Counted from the stretch's first letter, positions 18,982-27,110 are shown. The stretch: 40,900 nucleotides of DNA from JBBQFD01 sp038321575 (GCA_038321575.1 JBBQFD010000005.1:1-40900), one strand, 5' to 3'. The notes: generated by a model from the letters alone, not told the origin. Numbers and translations are program-made.

Positions 18982-19143
18982 TGCGTATGCATCTAGCAGC
19001 GTTACTCTGATGATATTAACGTGTTTATTACCTTTATGGGTTATTGCGTAACTTTTGCTGCAGAGCGAAAATATTAGAATAAACACCCTATTATTTGACA
19101 GAATAACCTCGATGTTTAAGCAAATATCGAAGGAGGGAAGAAA
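18982..19143 (+). promoter_or_regulatory. Structured rpsD leader, candidate S4-responsive RNA with pseudoknot
   Basis: The leader contains a stem made by 18996-19005 (GCAGCGTTAC) with GTAAC (19048-19052) and GCTGC (19057-19061), leaving TTTT bulged. Nine bases in its loop (GTGTTTATT, 19021-19029) are exactly complementary to AATAAACAC (19078-19086) downstream, giving a pseudoknot. A second hairpin (19109-19117 with 19122-19130) ends on the edge of the AGGAGGG ribosome-binding site (19131-19137); CC at 19107-19108 can also pair with its first GG. Known biology: S4 represses its own mRNA through leader RNAs, a pseudoknot in the E. coli alpha operon and a leader in Bacillus rpsD. That this one works the same way is inference. 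Confidence 0.7.
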
Positions 19144-19746
19144 ATGGCAAAATATACTGGACCACAATACCGTAAATCACGTAGACTTGGTTTTTCTATA
19201 TTGGAAACTGGTAAAGAGTTATTAAAGAAACCTTTTGCGCCGGGCCAACATGGTCAAAAGCGTAGTAAGAAACTTTCTAACTATGGAATTCAATTACAAG
19301 AAAAACAAAAAGTTAGATTTATGTACGGACTTAGTGAAAGACAATTTAAAAAGACTTTCGCTGAAGCTCGTCAATTAAAGGGTGTCCTTGGTGAAGACTT
19401 TTTGAAATTATTAGAAAGTCGTTTAGACAATGTTGTCTATCGTTTAGCGCTTGCTAATACTCGTAAGGGTGCAAGACAAATCGTTAACCATGGTCATATT
19501 ACTGTTAATGGTAAAAAGGTTAATATTCCATCATACCGTGTTAAACCGGGCGATGTAATAGCAGTTAAAGAACAAGCAATGAATCATCCAGCTATTAAAG
19601 TTGCGATGGAAGCAATTAGTAAACGCGTTGAATATGTTTCATTTGATGAAACTAAGCTTGCTGGAACTTATTTAAGATATCCAACAAGAAGCGAATTAAA
19701 TGCTGATATTAATGAAGCATTAATTGTTGAATTCTATAGCCGATAA
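19144..19746 (+). CDS. rpsD: 30S ribosomal protein S4
   Basis: Primary 16S rRNA-binding protein that nucleates assembly of the 30S body. The 200-aa protein has the normal Bacilli length, the N-terminal MAKYTGPQYRKSRRLG and the S4 RNA-binding domain (about residues 90-150, LESRLDNVVYRLALANTRKGARQIVNHGHITVNG is its span). No zinc-binding cysteines are present, as in the C-minus form. It stands alone on the plus strand with a consensus promoter, a structured leader and a strong AGGAGGG site, and ends at a terminator shared with tyrS. Stand-alone, self-regulated rpsD is the usual Bacilli arrangement. Confidence 0.98.
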   Translation: MAKYTGPQYRKSRRLGFSILETGKELLKKPFAPGQHGQKRSKKLSNYGIQLQEKQKVRFMYGLSERQFKKTFAEARQLKGVLGEDFLKLLESRLDNVVYRLALANTRKGARQIVNHGHITVNGKKVNIPSYRVKPGDVIAVKEQAMNHPAIKVAMEAISKRVEYVSFDETKLAGTYLRYPTRSELNADINEALIVEFYSR

Positions 19747-19774
19747 AAAAAGAGATTTTATAATCTCTTTTTTT
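19745..19774. terminator. Bidirectional terminator between rpsD and tyrS
   Basis: Seven-bp core stem (19751-19757 with 19762-19768) flanked by a run of As on the left and Ts on the right, so it has a T tract in both directions. It serves both converging genes. Confidence 0.85.
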
Positions 19775-21002
19775 ATGCTATTTTACCTAAGTAATATTTC
19801 TTTTTACCACGACGGATAATAATAAATTCATTATTAATAGCCATCTCTTTAGTTATGATGGCATTTTCATCACTAAATTTTTCATCATTTATAGTTATGG
19901 CACCATCAATAATAAACTCACGAGCTTCTCTTTTACTTTGACAAACACCATTATTAACTAGCATATCAAGGATATTCATACCGACTGCTACTTCAAAACT
20001 TGGGACATCTTTAAAAGCAATATGAAGTTCTTCGGTTGTTAAAGCTTTGATATGACCACTAAATAAGGTTTCAGTTATTTTTAGTGCTGTATTTAATTCA
20101 TCAGCACCATGAACCATCATAATAATTTCTTTAGCAAGAACCTTTTGAGCTTCTCTTTTTTCTGGTTCACTTTTAACAATTAATTCTAATTTATCAATTT
20201 CTTCTTTTGATAATAAAGTTAATTTTTTAAGATATTCAACTACTTGTGAGTCTTCAGTATTTAAGAAATATTGATACATTTCATAACTAGATGTTTTATT
20301 TTTATCCAACCACAAAACGCCTTCTTCAGTTTTACCAAATTTTGAACCATCGGCTTTAGTAATTAGTGGCATTGTTAGTCCATATGCTTCTTTACCAATT
20401 TTACGACGAATTAATTCTACACCTGATGTAATATTACCCCATTGATCTTGTCCACCAATTTGTAGAGTACAATTATTATGTTCAAATAAATATAAGAAAT
20501 CAAGAGCTTGCATAACCATATATGAAAATTCAGTATATGTTATACCAATATCTAAACGACTTTTAACTGTTTCTTTATTAAGCATATAATTAATACTAAA
20601 ATACTTACCATAGTCTCTTAAATAATCAATAAAATTAATATCTTTAGACCAATCATAGTTATTAACCATTTCAAAGTTATATATCTTACTTATTTGAGTA
20701 GATAAACCAATATAATTCTTTGCTAGTTCTTCTTTAGTGATCATTGGGCGTTCACTATTAGGTTTAGGATCACCAATCAAACCAGTAGCACCACCTACTA
20801 ATATAATAGGATGATGACCTGCTAATTCTAATCTTTTTGAGGTTAATAAGACTGATGCAAAATGACCGATATGTAAGCTATCAGCCGTTGGATCAGTTCC
20901 AATATAAAAAGTTAAGCCTCCTTTATTTAGTTTTTCTTCTAAATCAGGGCTAGTAATACTTTCAACCAGGCCACGCCATTTTAAATCTTCAAATAATGTC
21001 AT
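19773..21002 (-). CDS. tyrS: Tyrosyl-tRNA synthetase
   Basis: Charges tRNA-Tyr. I start at 21002 (409 aa, MTLFEDLKWRGLVESI), which has AAGGAG just upstream; the open frame extends ten residues further into the T-box terminator and is not likely translated. Class I motifs are clear: the HIGH-type HIGHF after GTDPTADSL, the GGQDQWGNI tyrosine pocket, and the KMSKS-type KFGKT. The C-terminus is an S4-like RNA-binding domain (EAREFIIDGAITIND). Expression is controlled by the upstream T-box. Confidence 0.97.
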   Translation of the reverse strand: MTLFEDLKWRGLVESITSPDLEEKLNKGGLTFYIGTDPTADSLHIGHFASVLLTSKRLELAGHHPIILVGGATGLIGDPKPNSERPMITKEELAKNYIGLSTQISKIYNFEMVNNYDWSKDINFIDYLRDYGKYFSINYMLNKETVKSRLDIGITYTEFSYMVMQALDFLYLFEHNNCTLQIGGQDQWGNITSGVELIRRKIGKEAYGLTMPLITKADGSKFGKTEEGVLWLDKNKTSSYEMYQYFLNTEDSQVVEYLKKLTLLSKEEIDKLELIVKSEPEKREAQKVLAKEIIMMVHGADELNTALKITETLFSGHIKALTTEELHIAFKDVPSFEVAVGMNILDMLVNNGVCQSKREAREFIIDGAITINDEKFSDENAIITKEMAINNEFIIIRRGKKKYYLGKIA

Positions 21003-21221
21003 AAATCTCCTTCTAGCAAAAAAAGTTATCATGTTTAAGGACGAATAATCGCGGTACCACCTTAATTCATAATAACTTATGCACTTTCCTTTTAACGCAA
21101 GTAACGCTTTAACTCAAAATAGGTATTTCATTATTTAAACTTGACTAATTTGCAGCAAGCATTAGTTTTCTAATTACTATTTAAATAACTACTAAATATT
21201 TATCATTGTTAAATATTTTAC
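21003..21221 (-). promoter_or_regulatory. Tyrosine T-box leader of tyrS
   Basis: The T-box sequence AAGGTGGTACCGCG is at 21050-21063 (minus strand). Stem I has a 9-bp arm (21180-21188 with 21131-21139). Its lower internal loop contains AGTAG on one side and GAAATAC on the other, placing the tyrosine codon TAC at 21123-21125 as specifier. A competing terminator hairpin spans 21018-21078: AAGTTATTATG and TTAAGG pair with CCTTAA and CATGATAACTT, followed by Ts. Uncharged tRNA-Tyr should favour the antiterminator and raise tyrS expression. The codon is read directly; the full stem I fold was drawn by eye. Confidence 0.92.
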
Positions 21222-21227
21222 ACAATA

Positions 21228-21256
21228 AATATACCATAGGGATATTATTATGTCAA
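21228..21256 (-). promoter_or_regulatory. Promoter of the tyrS T-box transcript
   Basis: Minus-strand TTGACA (21251-21256), 17-bp spacer, TATATT (21228-21233). It lies between the end of rbfA and the T-box leader. Confidence 0.8.
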
Positions 21257-21262
21257 TTATAT

Positions 21263-21598
21263 TTATTTGTTTAGATTGTCAATTAGTGACTCAATTCGTT
21301 TACCATAATCAATCGAATCATCATAGACAAATTGAACTTCTGGAATATATCTTAAATCAACACGATCGTATAGTTGATGACGAATAAAACCACTAGCATT
21401 TTTTAATGCTTTCATAGTTTCGTCTTTATTGGTATCATTTAAAACGGTTACATATACTTTCGCGTAACTTAAATCATTAGTAACTTTAACGTCAGTTATA
21501 GTTACAAAATTAATTAAACGATCTTTAACTTCGGTTGATAATATTTCACTTATTTCTTTAGTTAAAATACTACCAATACGATCTATTTTTATACTCAT
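21263..21598 (-). CDS. rbfA: Ribosome-binding factor A
   Basis: Small KH-fold protein that binds the 30S subunit late in assembly and helps mature the 16S 5' end. The 111-aa protein matches the usual length and pattern: IDRIGSILTKEISEILSTEVKD at the start, VTITDVKVTNDLSYAKVYVTVL in the centre and the PEVQFVYDDSIDYGKRIESLI ending. It is the last gene of rimP-nusA-ylxR-infB-rbfA, beginning seven bases after infB. No strong terminator follows; the tyrS promoter starts almost immediately, so some read-through into the T-box region is possible. Confidence 0.95.
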   Translation of the reverse strand: MSIKIDRIGSILTKEISEILSTEVKDRLINFVTITDVKVTNDLSYAKVYVTVLNDTNKDETMKALKNASGFIRHQLYDRVDLRYIPEVQFVYDDSIDYGKRIESLIDNLNK

Positions 21599-21605
21599 AA
21601 TTCAC

Positions 21606-23732
21606 CTATCTTTCAATTTCAACCATTTCGTATGCTTCTAGGATATCATCAGGTTTGATGTCAGTATAGTTTTCAATGGTAATACCACATTCAAGACCTT
21701 TTTTAATCTCTTTAACACTATCTTTTTCTCTTTGAATAGAACCAATATTTCCAGTGAAGATTACAACTCCATCACGAATGATACGAACTTTAGCATCACG
21801 ACGAATTAAACCATCAGTAATATATGATCCTGCAATTACTCCTACTTTTGAGAATTTGAATAATTGACGAACAAGTGCTGTTCCTAAAACATTTTCTTTA
21901 TAAATTGGTTCAAGCATACCCTTCATAGCTGCTTCCATTTCTTCAACAGCTTTATAAATAATATCATAAAGACGTATTTCAACTCCGTTTTCACGGGCAT
22001 ATTCTTTAATATTACTATTAGGTCTAATATTAAAACCAATTAAAATAGCATTAGATGCTTTTGCTAGAACAATATCACTTTCAGTGATAGCGCCAACACT
22101 ACTACGAACTACTTTTACGCGAACATCTTCAACAACAAGTTTTTCTAAAGAGTTCTTAACTGCTTCACTACTTCCATTAACATCAGCTTTTATAATAACA
22201 TTAATTTCTTTAATACCTTCTTGAATCTTAGCAAAAAGATCCTCTAAAGTAACGGTTCCACGATTATTCTTCTCACGAATTCGAACTTGATTTTTACGTT
22301 GTTCACCAATATTACGAGCTTCTTTTTCAGTTTCAAAAGCCATAAATTTATCGCCAGCAACTGGTATTTCATTTAAGCCGGTTATTTCAACTGGTTGTGA
22401 AGGCAAGGCTTCCATGATTTCTTCGCCTTTATCATTTTTTAAAGTACGAATTTTACCAAAAGCATAACCAACAACAATTGGATCACCTAATCTTAAGGTC
22501 CCATTTTGAATAAGTAAGGTTACAACTGGTCCAACGTGTTTATCTAAACGACATTCAACGACTGTTCCAACAGCATAACGACTAGGATTAGCTTTATATT
22601 GTTCCATATCAGCAATTAAAAGAATATTTTCAAGTAATTCGGTGATTCCTTCACCCTTAGATGCAGTAATCTTATTATATAAAGTATTACCACCCCACAT
22701 ATCAGGAGTTAATCCATAATCACTTAATTCGGTCATAATACGGTCAGGATTAGCGCCTGGTTTATCCATTTTATTAATCGCAACCATGATTGGTACATTA
22801 GCTGCTTTAGCGTGGTCTATTGCTTCTTTTGTTTGAGGCATAACACCATCATCAGCTGCAATAATGATAATAACGATATCAGTAATATTAGCACCGCGAG
22901 CACGCATTTCAGTGAATGCCGCGTGCCCTGGAGTATCAATAAAGGTTATTTTTTCACCTTTGTATTCAACTTGATAAGCACTAATTGCTTGAGTAATCCC
23001 GCCGGCTTCACCAGCTACAACATTAGTATTACGAATACTATCAAGTAAAGTGGTTTTCCCATGGTCAACATGACCCATAATAGTTACAACTGGGGCACGT
23101 TTTATTAAATCATTAGGGTTATCAATAATTTCATATTCTTCAAAATTAGCAACATCGGCTGTTTCTTCTTTTTTTAAAGTCTTATTATAATCTAAGACAA
23201 GAATTTCAGCATTTTCGAAGGTAATAGGACTATTAATATTAGTTATAACACCTAATAAAAATAATTTCTTGATAATTTCTGCACTACTAACACATAACAG
23301 AACTGCTAATTCACCAATGGTCATATTTTCAGTATACAAAATTACATTGGCAGTATCACATGAATTATTAACCATCAATTTTTCTTTATTTTTATACATA
23401 TCTTTTTTCTTGTTAGCAAGATCTTTTTTAGTATTTTTAATAACATCAATTTTCTTCTTTAATTTTTCTTTAACAATAACATTATCAGCATCGATAGCTT
23501 CTTCTTGAAGAATTTCTTCAACACGTTCGTCTAATTCTTCATCATCAGCAGCCGCTACTTCAGCTTCTGTTGCTACATTTTTTTTGTTGATTAAATGATC
23601 TAATTCAACAATATTTTCCTCACTTAAAAGATCAGTTCTATTACTGACTTTTATATTTAGTGTTTGACAATTCTTTAGAATTTCTTCAACTTTTTTATTA
23701 ACATCTAATGCATATTCTAAAACAGTCATCAT
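21606..23732 (-). CDS. infB: Translation initiation factor IF-2
   Basis: GTPase that brings fMet-tRNA to the 30S subunit. I start at the ATG at 23732 (708 aa), which follows GAGGTG by six bases; a GTG at 23741 overlaps that site. The N-terminal region is short and rich in Lys and Glu, then comes an IF2-N module (TIGELAVLLCVSSAEIIKKLF). The G domain shows GHVDHGKTT, DTPGHAAFTEMRARGA and NKMDKPGAN, followed by the OB-type, C1 and C2 domains. It sits in the conserved nusA operon between ylxR and rbfA; the ylxQ gene usually found before infB in Bacilli is absent here. Confidence 0.97.
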   Translation of the reverse strand: MMTVLEYALDVNKKVEEILKNCQTLNIKVSNRTDLLSEENIVELDHLINKKNVATEAEVAAADDEELDERVEEILQEEAIDADNVIVKEKLKKKIDVIKNTKKDLANKKKDMYKNKEKLMVNNSCDTANVILYTENMTIGELAVLLCVSSAEIIKKLFLLGVITNINSPITFENAEILVLDYNKTLKKEETADVANFEEYEIIDNPNDLIKRAPVVTIMGHVDHGKTTLLDSIRNTNVVAGEAGGITQAISAYQVEYKGEKITFIDTPGHAAFTEMRARGANITDIVIIIIAADDGVMPQTKEAIDHAKAANVPIMVAINKMDKPGANPDRIMTELSDYGLTPDMWGGNTLYNKITASKGEGITELLENILLIADMEQYKANPSRYAVGTVVECRLDKHVGPVVTLLIQNGTLRLGDPIVVGYAFGKIRTLKNDKGEEIMEALPSQPVEITGLNEIPVAGDKFMAFETEKEARNIGEQRKNQVRIREKNNRGTVTLEDLFAKIQEGIKEINVIIKADVNGSSEAVKNSLEKLVVEDVRVKVVRSSVGAITESDIVLAKASNAILIGFNIRPNSNIKEYARENGVEIRLYDIIYKAVEEMEAAMKGMLEPIYKENVLGTALVRQLFKFSKVGVIAGSYITDGLIRRDAKVRIIRDGVVIFTGNIGSIQREKDSVKEIKKGLECGITIENYTDIKPDDILEAYEMVEIER

Positions 23733-23751
23733 AAATATCACCTCTTCCTTA

Positions 23752-24015
23752 CTAATTTTTAATGTGTTTTTTTAACTCTTCAAATACAGTTTGAGGTACT
23801 TCCGTTTCTAAGTGACGATTTAATACCTTACTTTTTTCAGCTTGTTCAAATACTTTTAAATCTTTTTTAAGATAAGCACCACGACCATTAGCTCTTCCGC
23901 TTAAATCAATGATAACTTTTCCCTCAGGGGTACGAACAATGCGAATAAGTTCTTGTTTAGGTAGTTTTTCTTTAGTTACTACACAACTACGCATTGGTAT
24001 CTTTTTAAGTTTCAT
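23752..24015 (-). CDS. ylxR: YlxR-family RNA-binding protein (RnpM)
   Basis: Small protein conserved between nusA and infB in Firmicutes; in Bacillus the family (RnpM) has been reported to modulate RNase P. The 87-aa protein has the signature PMRSCVVTKEKLPKQELIRIVR and the GRANGRGAYLKKD segment. It begins ten bases after nusA ends and infB follows 20 bases later, so all are cotranscribed. Length is typical. Identity is secure from motif and position; the function is from the family only. Confidence 0.92.
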   Translation of the reverse strand: MKLKKIPMRSCVVTKEKLPKQELIRIVRTPEGKVIIDLSGRANGRGAYLKKDLKVFEQAEKSKVLNRHLETEVPQTVFEELKKHIKN

Positions 24016-24024
24016 AGCATCACC

Positions 24025-25128
24025 TTATCTTTCTTCAACAATGTTGATGCCAAGTTCACTTGCTTGTTCGAATGTTTTAACATCAATCTTGTGATGTGTT
24101 AAACGAGCCGCTAAACGAACATTTAAACCTTTTTTACCAATGGCTAGTGAGAAGTTATCATCGCTGACAACGACCATTGCTTCATTTTTCTTATCATCAG
24201 TAATAAAGACATATAAGTTCTTAGCAGGACTTAATGCATTTTTAATGAAAGTAGCAGGATCTTTGTCATATGGAATAACATCGACCTTTTCACCGCTTAA
24301 TTCTTTAAGAATTTGATTGATACGCATACCATGTTCACCAATGCATGAACCAACAGCATCAACTTTAGAATTTTCTGAATAAACAGCAATCTTCGTACGA
24401 TTACCCGCTTCACGAGCAACACTATAAACTAAGATAATGCCTTCATTGATTTCAGGGATTTCTAATTCAAATAAACGTTTAATAAATCCATAATGATTTC
24501 TTGATAATAAAATAAGTGGTCCTTTAGGATTATTTTCAACTTTTGTGACATATACTTTGACATTAGCACCCATTTTAATTATTTCACCAGGAATAGTTTC
24601 TGTTTTAGGAAGAATTCCTTGGGTACGACCTAAATCAACATAATAATTACGAGCATCTTCCATAGCAACAATGCCTGAAATCATTTCATCTTGTTTATCG
24701 CCATATTCTTCAATTATATTATTACGTTCTGCTTCTCTTATTTTTTGAATAACAACTTGTTTAGCAGTAGCAGCTGCTACTCTTCCGAAATCGCGTGGTG
24801 TTACTTCATCTTCTATAGTTTGACCTACTTTAATATCAGGAACACGTTTTTTAGCGTCCTTTAATTCAATTGGTACAATTGGAATAGCATCTTCTGATTC
24901 ATCAGCTACATATCCCTTTTTAACAACAGTAAGCACTGAATAAACATGAATTTCGCCATTTTCACGGTTAATATCAACTCTCACATTGCATAGGGAATTA
25001 TAATTCTTGCGATATGCTGATGTAAGCGCTAACTCCATTGCTTCATAAATAATACTTTCTTTAATACCTTTTTCTTTAACTAAAACATCGACTGCTTTTT
25101 TAAATGCATTTGTATCCATTTTATTCAT
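24025..25128 (-). CDS. nusA: Transcription termination/antitermination factor NusA
   Basis: RNA polymerase-binding factor for pausing, termination and antitermination. The 367-aa protein has the N-terminal RNAP-binding domain (to about residue 125), an S1 domain (about 130-200) and two KH domains (about 200-345, with GSCIGEHGMRINQILKEL and AIGKKGLNVRLAARL). It lacks the C-terminal acidic repeats of the E. coli protein, as is normal in Firmicutes. Two starts are possible: ATG at 25128, or ATG at 25119, which is better spaced from AAAGG. The first ATG overlaps the rimP stop, so translation is coupled with rimP either way. Confidence 0.96.
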   Translation of the reverse strand: MNKMDTNAFKKAVDVLVKEKGIKESIIYEAMELALTSAYRKNYNSLCNVRVDINRENGEIHVYSVLTVVKKGYVADESEDAIPIVPIELKDAKKRVPDIKVGQTIEDEVTPRDFGRVAAATAKQVVIQKIREAERNNIIEEYGDKQDEMISGIVAMEDARNYYVDLGRTQGILPKTETIPGEIIKMGANVKVYVTKVENNPKGPLILLSRNHYGFIKRLFELEIPEINEGIILVYSVAREAGNRTKIAVYSENSKVDAVGSCIGEHGMRINQILKELSGEKVDVIPYDKDPATFIKNALSPAKNLYVFITDDKKNEAMVVVSDDNFSLAIGKKGLNVRLAARLTHHKIDVKTFEQASELGINIVEER

Positions 25129-25375
25129 TACCTTTCTCTTTAGAACATACGTCTAAGACATAATGTTCCATAATAATTTCTTTAGTATCTAGGATAGGAT
25201 TAATTAATTTAGAAACTTTGACACAGTCTTCTATATCAACCGATCCGTCTTTTTCAATAATAACTCTCAAGAAGTTTATATTGTCTTCTTTTTCATAAAC
25301 AATATTATCTAGATGGTATCCAAAATCATTAATTGCGGGTTCAATTAGTGATCTAATTTCGCTTTCTATATTCAT
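25121..25375 (-). CDS. rimP: Ribosome maturation factor RimP, N-terminal domain only
   Basis: 30S assembly factor, but only 84 aa instead of about 150. Residues match the RimP N-terminal alpha/beta domain: IRSLIEPAINDFGYHLDNIVYEKE-type start, LRVIIEKDGSVDIEDCVKVSKLINPILD, and YVLDVCS, which aligns with the Y-LEVSS that ends the domain. The usual PGLDRPL linker and the SH3-like C-terminal domain are missing, and nusA begins at once, so no remnant can be hidden downstream. The start at 25375 has GGAGG five bases upstream; the frame from 25387 contains that site. First gene of the nusA operon. Whether the short form works is unknown. Confidence 0.85.
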   Translation of the reverse strand: MNIESEIRSLIEPAINDFGYHLDNIVYEKEDNINFLRVIIEKDGSVDIEDCVKVSKLINPILDTKEIIMEHYVLDVCSKEKGNE

Positions 25376-25395
25376 AAATACCTCCATCTATATTA

Positions 25396-25417
25396 AAGAG
25401 TGGGCTTCCCCACTCTT
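25396..25417 (-). promoter_or_regulatory. Hairpin in the 5' leader of the rimP-nusA operon
   Basis: Nine-bp stem (25396-25404 with 25409-25417) and a four-base loop, GC-rich for this genome, filling most of the leader of about 48 bases. No proper T run follows, so it is not a normal terminator. It may stabilise the mRNA 5' end or tune expression. Confidence 0.6.
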
Positions 25418-25429
25418 CCTAACACACAA

Positions 25430-25458
25430 ATTATATCACAAATATGAGGAAATGTTAA
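25430..25458 (-). promoter_or_regulatory. Promoter of rimP-nusA-ylxR-infB-rbfA
   Basis: Minus-strand TTAACA (25453-25458), 17-bp spacer, TATAAT (25430-25435). It overlaps the region used by the divergent CPBP promoter. Confidence 0.75.
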
Positions 25459-25485
25459 CTCTTTTTAAGATAATTTTGTTATAAT
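25455..25485 (+). promoter_or_regulatory. Promoter of the CPBP protease gene
   Basis: TATAAT at 25480-25485 with TTAACT at 25455-25460; the 19-bp spacer is long. The -35 boxes of this and the divergent rimP promoter overlap almost completely, so the two may compete. Confidence 0.5.
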
Positions 25486-25505
25486 ATTAACATGGAGTTG
25501 ATAAG

Positions 25506-26201
25506 ATGCTAAACAAGAAGGTAATGATCCCAATATTGATGGGGTTAACAGTAATTGCAATATATTTGTTTTTACCAGAACTACAATTTATACCTTTTAA
25601 ATTATTAAAAATCGACATGAATAAGCTCCCTTTATTTATTAAACTCACCTATTCAATAGTATATGAATTAATAATGTTACTAATGATTATGGCGGTCTTT
25701 AGAAAAAGATTAGCGACTGATTTTAAGGATTTAAAAGTAAATCATAAGATATATTTTGATACTTATTTTAAATATTGGCTACTAGCAATTTCATTAATGA
25801 TGTTAAGTAATGCCATAATTATGGTGTTTGTAAAAGATATACCTGCTAATGAGGAACTAGTCCGTAAAATATTTACAATAAGTCCATTATATATTTATAT
25901 AACTGCCGTAATATTTGCACCAATTATGGAAGAATTAGTTTTCCGTTTAGGTTTCCGCTATATATTTAAAAATGACGTAATATTTATATTATGCTCGGGA
26001 TTAGCATTTGGTGGTATGCATATTGTAAGTTCAGCAAGTAATTTTGGTCAATTATTATATATTATTCCTTATAGTATCCCTGGATTTATATTTGCTTATG
26101 CCTTAGTTAAATCAAAAAATATCTTTGTTCCCATGGGATTACATTTTATTCATAATGGCATTTTAGTTTCTATTCAATTACTAATTTTAATTTTAAAATA
26201 A
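25506..26201 (+). CDS. CPBP-family intramembrane metalloprotease
   Basis: Integral membrane protease of the CAAX/bacteriocin-processing (Abi) group. The 231-aa protein has about six to seven hydrophobic segments. Conserved motifs are intact: EExxxR at Glu142, Glu143 and Arg147 (APIMEELVFR), FGGMH with His172, and HFIHN with His213 and Asn217. Start ATG follows GGAGTTGATAAG. It heads a two-gene plus-strand unit with the metallophosphoesterase, 12 bases apart. Members include prenyl-protein proteases, bacteriocin-immunity proteins and others; no bacteriocin or prenylated substrate is visible here, so the role is open. Confidence 0.88.
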   Translation: MLNKKVMIPILMGLTVIAIYLFLPELQFIPFKLLKIDMNKLPLFIKLTYSIVYELIMLLMIMAVFRKRLATDFKDLKVNHKIYFDTYFKYWLLAISLMMLSNAIIMVFVKDIPANEELVRKIFTISPLYIYITAVIFAPIMEELVFRLGFRYIFKNDVIFILCSGLAFGGMHIVSSASNFGQLLYIIPYSIPGFIFAYALVKSKNIFVPMGLHFIHNGILVSIQLLILILK

Positions 26202-26213
26202 AAGGGTGATAAA

Positions 26214-27110
26214 ATGAGTAAAGAAAATAAACCATCAGTTAAAAGAAAAATTGTTATTACTATATCAGTAGTGATATTATTATTAACATCTTTTTTATTG
26301 TATGCTCATTTTATTGGCACAACTGGTTTGGTTGTTAAAGAGTATGGTGTTGTTAATTCTGATATATCAGTTAATTTTAATGGCTTGAAAATAGTTCATA
26401 TAAGTGATATTCATTATGGGCGTACCGTTAAGCAAAAACAATTAGATGAGATGGTAGCTAAAATTAACTTGCTAAAACCAGATGTTGTGGTTTTAAGTGG
26501 TGATTTAATTGATCGTGATACCAAAATAGATCAAAAAACTATTGATAAAATCAGTGTGTCACTAAAAAACATTAAAGTGACCTTAAATAAATATGCGATT
26601 ATGGGTAATCATGACTATAAGATCAAACAATGGGCAATGATTATTGAAAATGGTGGTTTTATTAATTTAGATGATAATTATGACTTAATATATAAAGGTG
26701 ATAATAATCCTATTTTAATAACTGGAGTTAGCACTAACTTGATGATTAAAACTAAAATTGATGTTAAAATGAAAAAAGTAAATGACTTTCTAGCGACTTT
26801 TAATACAAAAGAGCTAAAAGAGATGGCACCAAAGTATCGTATTTTAGTTATTCATGAACCAGATTATATTGATGATATTAATATTGATGATTATGATTTA
26901 ATCTTAGCTGGTCATTCGCATAATGGACAAGTAAGATTACCATTTGTTGGAGCATTAATCCTTCCTAATGGAGCACAAAAATACTATGAACCACGTTATG
27001 AAATTAAAAGTACTGATTTGTTTATTTCCAGCGGTGTTGGGACTTCAGTCCTTGATTTGCGCTTTATGAATCGGCCATCAATCAATTTTTATCGATTAAA
27101 TAATAAATAA
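26214..27110 (+). CDS. Membrane-anchored metallophosphoesterase (YkuE/YaeI type)
   Basis: Calcineurin-like phosphoesterase held in the membrane by an N-terminal segment (about residues 13-32). Metal-binding motifs are complete: SDIHYGR (Asp65, His67), SGDLIDRD (Asp97), MGNHD (Asn132, His133) and GHSHNGQ, followed by RLP. The 298-aa size fits the YkuE/YaeI group, some of which act on lipid headgroups or UDP-diacylglucosamine-like lipids. It follows the CPBP protease on the same transcript and ends at a terminator shared with nadK. The substrate here is not known. Confidence 0.88.
   Translation: MSKENKPSVKRKIVITISVVILLLTSFLLYAHFIGTTGLVVKEYGVVNSDISVNFNGLKIVHISDIHYGRTVKQKQLDEMVAKINLLKPDVVVLSGDLIDRDTKIDQKTIDKISVSLKNIKVTLNKYAIMGNHDYKIKQWAMIIENGGFINLDDNYDLIYKGDNNPILITGVSTNLMIKTKIDVKMKKVNDFLATFNTKELKEMAPKYRILVIHEPDYIDDINIDDYDLILAGHSHNGQVRLPFVGALILPNGAQKYYEPRYEIKSTDLFISSGVGTSVLDLRFMNRPSINFYRLNNK

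Noticed and set aside
25121..25387. rimP as a frameshifted pseudogene
   Set aside because: The next gene starts before the rimP stop, so there is no downstream sequence that could encode the missing domain in another frame. The start, ribosome-binding site and promoter are intact.
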